DNA of 64,000 nt from Hyphomicrobiales bacterium (GTDB lineage Bacteria > Pseudomonadota > Alphaproteobacteria > Rhizobiales > Xanthobacteraceae). The number at the start of each line of letters is the position of its first letter. Position 1 is the first letter of the stretch. The notes beneath the pieces were generated by a model. It was not told the origin of the DNA. It worked only from the letters and a program-made list of their open reading frames with translations, and did not search any database. The stretch covers positions 25,239 to 89,238 of the forward strand of contig JAGXQU010000191.1 of assembly GCA_018335895.1 (NCBI GenBank), read 5' to 3'. The position numbers and the translations under genes were made by a program. This document shows positions 27,968-35,846 of this stretch, one piece after another.

Positions 27968-28221
27968 CTATCTCCCAGACTTGCGGAAAGCACTGCGCCT
28001 CCCGCTTGGCGAAATCGCGTAGCACGCTTTCGTGGGATGAAAGCGGGATTAGCCATGCACGACGGGCAACTCGCGATGTTGAGCCATGCCCTGCAGCACA
28101 ACCACGTCGCAGCGAAAGTCGATTAAAGTCTGAGCAGAATTTCTCGTGTGGCGAGGCGGACGCAATCTAGCTGCGGCAATCCGTGCACGTTACGTTGCGG
28201 CATTCGTCGCGCGCGTCGAGA

Positions 28222-29349
28222 TCACGATTCGATGACGATCTTCGGCGCGGCGCGCTTGCCCGCCGATCCTTCGAGCGTTGCCCGCACCTTGGCTGCGATG
28301 TCCTTATAGATTTTCGCGTAAGAGCCGTCCGGCTCGCTCGCGACGATCGGCTTGCCGGAGTCGGACATTTCGCGGATTTTGAGTTCGAGCGGAATCTCGC
28401 CGAGAAACGGAACGCTCCAGCGGTCCGCTTCGCGCCTCGCGCCGCCGTGGCTGAAGATATCCGAGCGCTCACCGCAATGCGGGCAAAGGAAGTAGCTCAT
28501 GTTCTCGATGAGACCGAGCACGGGAACGTCCACGCGCTTGAACATCGCGATGCCGCGCCGCGCGTCGATCAGGGCGAGATCCTGGGGCGTCGAAACGATG
28601 ACCGCGCCGGCGAGCGGCACCTGCTGCGCAAGCGTGAGCTGCGCGTCACCGGTGCCTGGCGGCATATCGACGACGATGACGTCGAGCGGTGCCCAGTCCA
28701 CCTCGCGAAGCATCTGCGTGATCGCGGATTGCACCATCGGGCCGCGCCAGATCATCGGCGTGTCCTCGTCGATGAGAAACCCGATCGACATGACCTTGAG
28801 CCCATAGGCTTCCATCGGCTTCAGCGTGCGGCCACCGAGCAGTTCGGGCTTGCCCTTGAGGGCGAGCAGGCGCGGCATCGAAGGACCGTAGATGTCCGCG
28901 TCGAGCACGCCGACCTTCAGACCGAGCGATTGCAGGCCGAGCGCAAGATTGACTGCCGTTGTCGATTTGCCGACGCCGCCCTTGCCCGAAGCGACGGCGA
29001 TAATTGCCTTCACACCGGGAACGCCCGGCGCGGCCTTGGCTGCCGGCTGACTGCCTGGACCGCCCTGCGATGCCGCCTGCGGCGCGGCAGAGGGAGAGCC
29101 CGGTCTCTTCTCAGCCGTCAGGGCGATCAACACCGAAGCGACGCCCGGCGTCGCCTTGATGACCTCTTCGGCCTGCCTGCGCACGCTTTCCCAAGCCTGC
29201 GCTTCGGCGGCATCCACCGTCAGCGAGCAGAAGACTTTTCCGCCGGTTACGACGATGCCGGACAGCTTGCCGGACGTGACGATATCCTTGCCGTCGGGGC
29301 CCTTAACGGATTTGAGCGCTTCGGTGATGGTAGCGGAGGTGGCGGTCAT
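28222..29349 (-). CDS. apbC: Mrp/ApbC family iron-sulfur cluster carrier ATPase
   Basis: 375 residues from ATG 29349. An N-terminal DUF59/MIP18-like domain (ITEALKSVKGPDGKDIVTSG) joins through a Pro/Ala/Gly-rich linker to a deviant Walker A P-loop ATPase (IIAVASGKGGVGKSTTAVNL, about residue 115), with VIVVDMPPGTGDAQL and the Fe-S-binding CxxC in SYFLCPHCGERSDIF. These cytosolic proteins assemble and hand over 4Fe-4S clusters. The gene is downstream of the PaaG-like gene on the same strand, with about 54 bases between. Confidence 0.95.
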   Translation of the reverse strand: MTATSATITEALKSVKGPDGKDIVTSGKLSGIVVTGGKVFCSLTVDAAEAQAWESVRRQAEEVIKATPGVASVLIALTAEKRPGSPSAAPQAASQGGPGSQPAAKAAPGVPGVKAIIAVASGKGGVGKSTTAVNLALGLQSLGLKVGVLDADIYGPSMPRLLALKGKPELLGGRTLKPMEAYGLKVMSIGFLIDEDTPMIWRGPMVQSAITQMLREVDWAPLDVIVVDMPPGTGDAQLTLAQQVPLAGAVIVSTPQDLALIDARRGIAMFKRVDVPVLGLIENMSYFLCPHCGERSDIFSHGGARREADRWSVPFLGEIPLELKIREMSDSGKPIVASEPDGSYAKIYKDIAAKVRATLEGSAGKRAAPKIVIES

Positions 29350-29403
29350 TCTTCTTTTCTCCCACCCTAGGAATAGCACTTCCGGCGGAAATATTCCTCG
29401 CGG

Positions 29404-30192
29404 CTATTCGCCCTGAAAGCGCGGCAGGCGCTTTTCGCGGAAGGCCATCACGCCTTCGACGAAATCGCGGGAGCTGCCCGCGTCGCGCTGGCTGTCCCGT
29501 TCGAGATCGAGCTGGGCGGAAAGATCGTTCGCCCCGCTCGCCATCAGGGCGTGCTTTGCGAGCCGGTACGCGAGCGTCGGACCCGCTGCAAGGATCGCCG
29601 CATGCTTCGAAACTTCCGCAGCGAAGATGTCGTCATCGAAAATCTTCCAGGCGATGCCCATGCGCTCGCAGTCTTCCGCTGGGATCCGGTCGGCGAACAG
29701 ACACATGGCCAGCGCCCGCTTGAGCCCAACGAGCCGCGGCAGAAACCAGGTGCCGCCTGCGTCCGGCACCAGCCCGATCCGCGCGAACGCCTGCTGCAAG
29801 TAGGCGGAACGGGCCATCAGAACGATATCGCATGCCAGCGCGATATTCGCGCCCGCGCCGGCGGCGGGACCGTTCACGGCGGCTATGGTCGGAATCGGAA
29901 ACGCAGCCAGCCTGCGAACGAGCGGATTATAGTTCGCATCAAGCGACGCACCGAGATCGAGCTTTCCGGATTCCGCGATATTGCGCTCGGTCAGGTCCTG
30001 CCCGGAACAGAAGGCGCGTCCTTCGCCGGTGAGAACGAGACAGCGCACATTCTTGTCAGCTTCGATCTTGTCGAGCGCATCGCGCAACTCCGGGTGCGTC
30101 GCAGCGCCGATTGCGTTAAGCCGCTCTGGCCGCGCGAGTGACAAGGTCGCGACCGAGCCCGCGATATCAAGCTTGATGTGCTCGTACTTCAT
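29404..30192 (-). CDS. Enoyl-CoA hydratase/isomerase family, PaaG-like
   Basis: 262 residues of the crotonase fold. The oxyanion-hole segments are GEGRAFCSGQDL and NGPAAGAGANIALACDI, and the catalytic Asp lies in RIGLVPDAGGTWFLPRLVGL. The C terminus (LSAQLDLERDSQRDAGSSRD then FVEGVMAFREKRLPRF) is very close to PaaG, the ring 1,2-epoxyphenylacetyl-CoA isomerase. No other paa genes are near, so a more general enoyl-CoA isomerase role is possible. It forms a pair with the GST gene 3 bases upstream. Confidence 0.88.
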   Translation of the reverse strand: MKYEHIKLDIAGSVATLSLARPERLNAIGAATHPELRDALDKIEADKNVRCLVLTGEGRAFCSGQDLTERNIAESGKLDLGASLDANYNPLVRRLAAFPIPTIAAVNGPAAGAGANIALACDIVLMARSAYLQQAFARIGLVPDAGGTWFLPRLVGLKRALAMCLFADRIPAEDCERMGIAWKIFDDDIFAAEVSKHAAILAAGPTLAYRLAKHALMASGANDLSAQLDLERDSQRDAGSSRDFVEGVMAFREKRLPRFQGE

Positions 30193-30195
30193 AGG

Positions 30196-30807
30196 TCACG
30201 CCTTTGCGCTTGGGCGGGCCGACACGGCAGCGTGCCAGCGCGAGAGATTCTTCATCTCCGGTGTAACGGAAAGCTTGATCACGCGCATGAAATCGATGGT
30301 GCAAAGCGCGTTGATATCCGCAACCGTAAACCGGTTGCCGGCGACAAATTCACGCTTGCCCAGTTCGGTTTCGAGGAAACTCAGGAAGTCCACCGCCTGA
30401 TCGCGGCAGACGGCACCCCACTCGGCTACCTGCACTTTCTCGCGCTGCGCCATGCCGGGGCTTGTGTGCCGGAAGGATTGAGATACCGGCCCGTAGAAAT
30501 GCAATTCGAGCCGCCGATTCCACATTTCGACCAGCGCGCTCTCGAGCGCATCCCGCCCGAACAGGTTCGGTTCCGGGTGAAGCTTCTCAAAATAAAGACA
30601 GATCGCCATCGACTCCGAGATCACCGTCCCGTCGTCGAGAACCAGAACCGGGACCCGCTGCATCGGATTGAGAGCTGTAAATTCGTTGCTGCGTTGCTCA
30701 AGTGTACCGAGATCGACCTGCTGCTTCGGGACATCGATGCCCTTCTCCGCAAGGAAAATGCGCACGCGGCGCGGGTTGGGCGCGCGGCCCATGTCATAGA
30801 GTTTCAT
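30196..30807 (-). CDS. Glutathione S-transferase family protein
   Basis: 203 residues: N-terminal thioredoxin-like domain (MKLYDMGRAPNPRRVRIFLA, then QRVPVLVLDDGTVISESMAI with the cis-Pro and glutathione-binding ES pair) and an all-helical C-terminal domain (VAGNRFTVADINALCTIDF). The first GSH-contact position is in RAPNPRRV, as in bacterial beta/nu-like GSTs. It is cytosolic and starts the short operon GST-PaaG-Mrp. The physiological substrate is unknown. Confidence 0.9.
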   Translation of the reverse strand: MKLYDMGRAPNPRRVRIFLAEKGIDVPKQQVDLGTLEQRSNEFTALNPMQRVPVLVLDDGTVISESMAICLYFEKLHPEPNLFGRDALESALVEMWNRRLELHFYGPVSQSFRHTSPGMAQREKVQVAEWGAVCRDQAVDFLSFLETELGKREFVAGNRFTVADINALCTIDFMRVIKLSVTPEMKNLSRWHAAVSARPSAKA

Positions 30808-31046
30808 CTGGCATTGCCTCCGTGCGCTATCGGACCATGTGCGGCGGAACCTATCAAGCTCCCGAAAAGACTAAGCTATTCGCGCCCGTGCGCCCGGATT
30901 CACGAATCATTAACCATAAGAATCAGCCCGGCATTAACCACTCGCGCGCGATGCTGACGGCAGCTGGCGCGAAGGGACTCGCGGCCGGCTTGCGCTTCGC
31001 ATGGAGCGCGGGGTGAACGACGGGCGATCGGGAACGGTATTGCGTA

Positions 31047-32606
31047 ATGATGAGCTATAGCGCCCGCGGGGACGAAACGGCGGCCGATGCGGCCCGTGCC
31101 GCGCACGAGCGGCGGCTCATGCTCAATCGAAGCGTGCGCGAAGCGCGCGACGTGCTCACTTCAACGTCCGGGGTAAAGCCCGCATTCAATTACGAACTGC
31201 TTCGCCTTTACGCGGAGCATCGCATCGGCGCGTCCGTCGCGCTGTTCATGTTGATCTCGCTCGTAGGCATCGCCTCGTCGCTGTGGACCGGCGGCTTCGG
31301 CGCGGTGCTCTGGACGCTGATCGCACTCACGATCCATTCGCTGAATGTCGCCGCATGCCGCCGCTTCCTCGCCGCCCCTGCCAGTCCGGCGCTGATGCAG
31401 CGCTACCGCATTCTTTTCACGTTGTTCGATCTGATCTTTGGTGTGTCCTGGGTTCTGATCGTGAACGTGCTCGTGGGCCTCGGCGCGCAGGGCGCCGGCG
31501 ATTTTTCGCTGTTCGCCATGCTGCTCGTGGTTGCCGTGTTCTCGATGCTGGCTGCGAGTATTCCGAGCGCGGTGTATGCCGCGACCATTCCCGTCGCAGC
31601 CGTCGTTTCGCTGCATTATCTCCTGCGCGGCACGCCGCAGGACGTTGTCCTTGCGATTCTGACCATCGGCGCGGAAGCCTATTTCGTGATGGTTGCGGGA
31701 CGGCTGCATATCGCAGCGGTCTCAGCGTTAGAGGCACGCGGGCAACTCGACACGCTGATCGGCGAGCTTGAGCAGTCCAAGGCGAAATCGGACGAGGCGG
31801 CGCGGCTTGCGGAAGCCGCGAACCTCGCAAAGTCCCGTTTTCTCGCGCAGATGTCCCACGAGCTCCGCACACCGCTGAACGCGATCCTCGGCTTCTCGGA
31901 AGTCATGAAGAACGAAGTGCTCGGCGGGCATGCGGTGCCGGCCTACAAGGAATATGCGGCAGACATTCATCAGTCTGGCGAACATCTCCTCAATCTCATC
32001 AACGAGATTCTGGACCTGTCGCGCATCGAAGCCGGACGCTACGAACTCAATGAGGAGCCCGTGAGCCTCGTCGGCATCGCGGACGACTGCACCTATCTGA
32101 TGAAGATGCGTGCGACCAATCGCGGCATCACGCTGCACACGCTGTTCGAATCCAACCTGCCGAAGGTCTGGGCCGACGAACGCGCCATTCGTCAGGTCAC
32201 GCTCAATCTGCTTTCGAATGCGATCAAGTTTACGCCGCAGGGCGGCGAGGTTTTCACGAAGGTCGGCTGGACGGCGTCCGGCGGCCAGTACCTCTCGGTG
32301 CGCGATACCGGACCCGGCATTCCCGAGGAGGAAATCCCCGTCGTCATGGCCTCGTTCGGGCAGGGCTCCAATTCGATCAAGAGCGCCGAACAGGGCGCGG
32401 GCCTGGGCCTGCCGATCGTGAAGGGGCTGATCGATCTTCACGGCGGCACCTTCACGCTGCGCTCGAAGCTACGCGAGGGCACCGAAGTGATCGTAACCCT
32501 GCCCCCTGAGCGCGTGATGGCGGCGCTCGCCCCGGTCACCGATGCAGGGTCGCTGCAACCCCGGCTGCCCGCAAAGGACAAGCAGACCACCACCGCCCGC
32601 GCGTGA
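31047..32606 (+). CDS. Membrane sensor histidine kinase, PdhS/DivJ-like
   Basis: 519 residues. A basic N-terminal tail precedes six predicted transmembrane helices (IGASVALFMLISLVGIASSL, DLIFGVSWVLIVNVLVGLGA, AAVVSLHYLL; about 55-225). A short coiled coil (LDTLIGELEQSKAKSDEAAR) leads to HisKA with H-box MSHELRTPLNAILGFSEVMK (about residue 270) and HATPase_c with N box LLSNAIKFTP and G boxes RDTGPGIP and GAGLGLPI. This H-box context is shared by alphaproteobacterial cell-cycle kinases that act on DivK/PleD. No response regulator is adjacent. Which family member it is cannot be fixed from sequence alone. Confidence 0.88.
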   Translation: MMSYSARGDETAADAARAAHERRLMLNRSVREARDVLTSTSGVKPAFNYELLRLYAEHRIGASVALFMLISLVGIASSLWTGGFGAVLWTLIALTIHSLNVAACRRFLAAPASPALMQRYRILFTLFDLIFGVSWVLIVNVLVGLGAQGAGDFSLFAMLLVVAVFSMLAASIPSAVYAATIPVAAVVSLHYLLRGTPQDVVLAILTIGAEAYFVMVAGRLHIAAVSALEARGQLDTLIGELEQSKAKSDEAARLAEAANLAKSRFLAQMSHELRTPLNAILGFSEVMKNEVLGGHAVPAYKEYAADIHQSGEHLLNLINEILDLSRIEAGRYELNEEPVSLVGIADDCTYLMKMRATNRGITLHTLFESNLPKVWADERAIRQVTLNLLSNAIKFTPQGGEVFTKVGWTASGGQYLSVRDTGPGIPEEEIPVVMASFGQGSNSIKSAEQGAGLGLPIVKGLIDLHGGTFTLRSKLREGTEVIVTLPPERVMAALAPVTDAGSLQPRLPAKDKQTTTARA

Positions 32607-32659
32607 TAAATTTTGCTCTCGTCGAATCGCTGTCAGGCAAGCAGCGCCGGAACCCGCCG

Positions 32660-33415
32660 ATGTTACCGCCTTTCGTCCATGACACGCTGAAATGGCTCCG
32701 CAACGAAACGGTATTTCCGTTCGGCGGCACAATCGTCTCGGATGAAGAAGCCGAACAGGCAGCCGTCAACCCCGGCGCGGGGGCCTATGCGGCGCCAGTT
32801 GCCGCGGCGCTCGCAGGCATCTGCGGAGCCGGCGTCCTCCTGCTCTTCTGGAATCTCGGCTTGCCGCCTTCTGCAATTGCTGCCGTGACGCTCCTCTGCC
32901 TTGCCGCCATTCGCGGTGCGCGGCTCGAAAGCGGCACAGTGCGCGCGGGCGACCGGTTGTACGGGCAATCCGGTGTCGGCACCGTCAGCCTGGTTCTGCT
33001 GCTGCTCGTCGAAGTCACGGCGCTCGAGGGGCTGATCGCCTATCACGCGCCCAGCGCGGCACTCGTGCTGATCGTTGCCGTCGTCTTCAGTTCGACCGCG
33101 TCCATCGTATTCCGCCTGACGCAGCCGGCGCGGCCGATCGATGAAATCGGAGACACTTCGCGCGTCTCGCAAAGCACCGCGCTGCAAGGCCTGACACTGG
33201 TCACCGTCGTAATCGGCACCGCAATTCTCCTGCCCGTATTCAGGATCGGCACGACCGCGGTGGCTTTTGTCGGCGCACTCTCGGCATTCGTCGCCGTCGT
33301 CGCGATCGCGAGGCACCAGCACAAAGACGACGTTCCGGACTGCGCTGCCGCGGCAGGAAAGGCCGCCGGTGCCGCCACCCTGCTTGCCGTGCTCGCCATC
33401 GTCAGGACCGCATAA
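32660..33415 (+). CDS. Degenerate CobS-like membrane protein (adenosylcobinamide-GDP ribazoletransferase homologue lacking active-site motif)
   Basis: About 251 residues from ATG 32660; the track start at 32603 overlaps the kinase. The layout of hydrophobic helices follows CobS: AAPVAAALAGICGAGVLLLF, then SGVGTVSLVLLLLVEVTALE (the SxxGTxG-LAL region), and a C-terminal CAAAAGKAAGAATLLAVLAI where CobS has GDTLGAAIELGE. The strictly conserved HLDGLADTxDG block between them is deleted, replaced by LAAIRGARLESGTVRAGDR. If homologous, it cannot perform cobalamin assembly. It could instead be an unrelated membrane protein. It sits between the kinase and a retropepsin gene, spaced 5 bases from the latter. 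Confidence 0.55.
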   Translation: MLPPFVHDTLKWLRNETVFPFGGTIVSDEEAEQAAVNPGAGAYAAPVAAALAGICGAGVLLLFWNLGLPPSAIAAVTLLCLAAIRGARLESGTVRAGDRLYGQSGVGTVSLVLLLLVEVTALEGLIAYHAPSAALVLIVAVVFSSTASIVFRLTQPARPIDEIGDTSRVSQSTALQGLTLVTVVIGTAILLPVFRIGTTAVAFVGALSAFVAVVAIARHQHKDDVPDCAAAAGKAAGAATLLAVLAIVRTA

Positions 33416-33420
33416 GAAAG

Positions 33421-34134
33421 ATGTTTCGCAACGACAAGTTTCTCTGGCTCGTGATCTTCGGCCTCATCGCTGCCGTGGCCGTACTGATGTTGCGCCATGA
33501 CGACGGCACCATCGGTCCGATGGACACCAATTCCTTCGCGAGCCTTGTCTATTTTACCGCGCTGCTGCTTCTTGTCGGCGGCGGATTCTATTCGGTGTTC
33601 TATGGCCGCTTTCAGGAGAAGCTGAAGTCGGTTGGAATCTGGCTCGTTATCGTCGCGCTGCTGGTCGCCGCCTATAATTATCGCAGCACGATCGTGCACG
33701 TCGTCGACCGCATGTTCTCGATCGTAACGCCGGATCAGGACATCACCGCAAGCATACCCAATCATGTTTGGGTCGACCGCACCCCAAGCGGCGACTTCAA
33801 CGTGCGCGTTCAGGTGAACGGAGCGTCACTGCCGATGCTTATCGACACCGGCGCATCGAGCGTGGTGCTGACACTCGACGCCGCACGTGCAGCCGGTCTT
33901 CCGGTGGACCTCCTCAAATACGACATCACGATTCAGACCGCGAAGGGACGAAGCCATGCCGCCGCTGTGGTGCTCGATCAGATCCGCATCGGTAACATCG
34001 TCCAGCGGCGCGTGCCTGCGCTCATCGTGAGGCGCGGCGACCTGAGCGTCAGCCTGCTCGGCATGAGTTTCCTGCAGCGGCTCGAGTCATTCGAGTTGCG
34101 CGGCCAGCAAATGGTGCTGCGCGGAAGACGCTAA
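33421..34134 (+). CDS. Retropepsin-like aspartic protease, TIGR02281-type clan AA
   Basis: 237 residues. Two N-terminal transmembrane helices (FLWLVIFGLIAAVAVLMLRH, LVYFTALLLLVGGGFYSVFY) and a third near residue 75 anchor it in the inner membrane, with the protease domain following. The catalytic motif is PMLIDTGASSVVLTL, with the flap region TIQTAKGRSHAAAVVLDQIR and the closing LLGMSFLQRLESFELRGQQM. This single-domain arrangement would have to dimerise, as retropepsins do. The substrate is unknown. It is 5 bases downstream of the CobS-like gene, likely the same transcript. Confidence 0.9.
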   Translation: MFRNDKFLWLVIFGLIAAVAVLMLRHDDGTIGPMDTNSFASLVYFTALLLLVGGGFYSVFYGRFQEKLKSVGIWLVIVALLVAAYNYRSTIVHVVDRMFSIVTPDQDITASIPNHVWVDRTPSGDFNVRVQVNGASLPMLIDTGASSVVLTLDAARAAGLPVDLLKYDITIQTAKGRSHAAAVVLDQIRIGNIVQRRVPALIVRRGDLSVSLLGMSFLQRLESFELRGQQMVLRGRR

Positions 34135-34153
34135 ACTATTCAAGCCGATGGAT

Positions 34154-34197
34154 AAGTTTCACATTGCGGAACGCACTGTTCCGCAATGCGGAAACTT
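34154..34197. promoter_or_regulatory. 44-base nested palindrome upstream of tctC, candidate operator
   Basis: The inner arms CATTGCGGAAC (34162-34172) and GTTCCGCAATG (34178-34188) are perfect over 11 bp with a 5-base spacer. An outer pair AAGTTTC/GAAACTT (34154-34160, 34191-34197) extends the symmetry over 7 further bp, interrupted by 1 and 2 bases. No T run follows, so it is not a standard terminator. The GCGGAAC/GTTCCGC half-sites resemble IclR-family operators (family knowledge from memory). It lies 141 bases upstream of the tctC start. Confidence 0.6.
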
Positions 34198-34337
34198 GTG
34201 CCGCGCGGTTGACGCTGCGTCCGCTTGATGTTGCAGTGATCTCTCCGCCGCACACGAAACCGTTTGCGGAAAATCGCAACGACGATTTGCAGCAAAAAAG
34301 CTGCTGGCAAGAACGGCAAAAACTTAGGGAGAACAAA

Positions 34338-35303
34338 ATGAAGCGCACCGCGCTTACACTATTATCTTCTGCGATTATCGCGGCGACTGTCGCGTCTGCC
34401 GCAGCGCAAAACTTTCCGACCAAACAGGTCACGCTGATCGTGCCCTGGCCTGCGGGCGGCTCCACCGACATCGCGATGCGCGCGATTGCGGAAGCCGCGA
34501 GCAAACATCTCGGTCAGCCGATCGTGGTCGATAACCGTGCCGGCGGCTCCGGCACCGTCGGACCGGCGCAGATGGCAGCGACCGCGAAACCGGACGGCTA
34601 CACCATCGCCCAGATACCGATCACGATCTTCCGCCTGCCCCTGATGCAGAAGACGACGTGGGATGCCGACAAAGACTTCACCTATATCGCGCATCTGACG
34701 GGTTACACTTTCGGCGTCACCGTGCGGGCGGACTCGGAATTCAAGACCTGGGCCGATGTCGTCAAGTTCGCGAAGGCTAACCCCGGCAAAGTAACTTATG
34801 CCACGCCGGGCACCGGTACTTCGCTGCACATCGGCATGGAACAGATCGCGGCACGCGACGGCTTCAAGGTCACGCAGGTTCCGTTCAAGGGCGGTGCCGA
34901 AACCAACGCAGCCGTGCTCGGCGGTCACACCATGCTGCAAGTCGAGTCGAGCGGCTGGAAGGCTCTTGTTGAGTCCGGCCAGCTCCGTCTCCTGATGATC
35001 TGGACCGAGAATCCGTCGAAGAACTATCCGGGCGTGCCGACGCTGAAGCAGCTCGGCTATCCCTTCGTGTTCGACTCGCCGTTCGGTATCGCCGGCCCGA
35101 AGGGCATGGATCCGAAAGTCGTCGCGATCCTCCATGACGCCTTCAAGAAGGCGATCGAAGATCCGGCGGTGCAGGCGACCCTCGCGAAATACGACATGGT
35201 CGTGAACTACAAGAACACCGCCGACTATGTGAAATTCGTGAAGGAAGTGACCGAAACCGAACGCAAGGTCGTCGATATGCTCGGCCTCAAGAAGAAAGAC
35301 TGA
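34338..35303 (+). CDS. tctC: Tripartite tricarboxylate transporter substrate-binding protein (Bug/TctC family)
   Basis: 321 residues from ATG 34338, preceded by GGGAGAAC. A Sec signal peptide (ALTLLSSAIIAATVASAAA) is cleaved before QNFPTKQVTLIV. Family landmarks are VPWPAGGSTDIAMRAIAE, VVDNRAGGSGTVGPAQMA and YATPGTGTSLHIGMEQIA. Bug proteins bind small carboxylates or aromatic acids in the periplasm and pass them to TctAB. The membrane genes follow directly after a hairpin, typical of high-level expression of the binding protein. The ligand is not predictable. Confidence 0.94.
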   Translation: MKRTALTLLSSAIIAATVASAAAQNFPTKQVTLIVPWPAGGSTDIAMRAIAEAASKHLGQPIVVDNRAGGSGTVGPAQMAATAKPDGYTIAQIPITIFRLPLMQKTTWDADKDFTYIAHLTGYTFGVTVRADSEFKTWADVVKFAKANPGKVTYATPGTGTSLHIGMEQIAARDGFKVTQVPFKGGAETNAAVLGGHTMLQVESSGWKALVESGQLRLLMIWTENPSKNYPGVPTLKQLGYPFVFDSPFGIAGPKGMDPKVVAILHDAFKKAIEDPAVQATLAKYDMVVNYKNTADYVKFVKEVTETERKVVDMLGLKKKD

Positions 35304-35313
35304 CGTCAATCCG

Positions 35314-35345
35314 ATGGCCCCGCTGTTCGAGCGGGGCCATTTTTT
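35314..35345 (+). terminator. Intra-operon hairpin terminator/attenuator between tctC and tctB
   Basis: An 11-bp perfect stem (ATGGCCCCGCT/AGCGGGGCCAT) with loop GTTCG is followed by a TTTTT run. It lies 10 bases after the tctC stop and 22 before the tctB start. It could end most transcripts after tctC, giving excess binding protein over membrane subunits. Confidence 0.88.
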
Positions 35346-35366
35346 CCCGACAACAGCGATCATCCA

Positions 35367-35843
35367 ATGAAAAGTTCCGGCCTCCGGATCAATAACGCCG
35401 AACTCTGGGGCGGCACAATCTGGTTTGCGATCAGCCTGTTCGTGCTCGAACAAGGCCGCAGCCTGGGACACGGCACAGTGAACCAGCCGGGCATGGGCTT
35501 CATGATGTTCTGGCTGGGTCTGGTGATGGCGGGGCTCTCGCTTGCTGTCGCGCTGCAAGCGATCAAGAGCGAGGGACCCTCTGTCCGTTCGCTGTGGGCA
35601 GGAACGCGCTGGCAGAAAACGCTGATCGTGATCGCAACCTTCGTCGTCTACGCATACGCATTCACGCGGCTAGGGTTTCTCCTCTCCACCATCCCTCTGA
35701 TGCTGGTGCTGCTGCGCGCGATCGATCCGGTGCGATGGACTGTTGCAATACCGCTCTCGCTCGGCGCACCGCTCCTCGTCTGGTGGGTGCTCCAGCGGCT
35801 CCTGCAAATCCAGCTGCCGACCGGCATGTTCGAGATCGGCTAG
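35367..35843 (+). CDS. tctB: Tripartite tricarboxylate transporter small membrane subunit (TctB family)
   Basis: 158 residues with four transmembrane helices (AELWGGTIWFAISLFVLEQG, GMGFMMFWLGLVMAGLSLAV, TLIVIATFVVYAYAFTRLGF, VAIPLSLGAPLLVWWVLQRL), the standard TctB layout. The start ATG 35367 follows the attenuator hairpin. It is 3 bases upstream of tctA, so the pair is translationally close. It acts with TctA and TctC in proton- or sodium-driven uptake at the inner membrane. Confidence 0.9.
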   Translation: MKSSGLRINNAELWGGTIWFAISLFVLEQGRSLGHGTVNQPGMGFMMFWLGLVMAGLSLAVALQAIKSEGPSVRSLWAGTRWQKTLIVIATFVVYAYAFTRLGFLLSTIPLMLVLLRAIDPVRWTVAIPLSLGAPLLVWWVLQRLLQIQLPTGMFEIG

Positions 35844-35846
35844 GCG

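Noticed and set aside
28183-29370. 395-residue plus-strand ORF opposite the Mrp/ApbC gene
   Set aside because: Shadow ORF; the minus strand encodes a full P-loop ATPase with all motifs.
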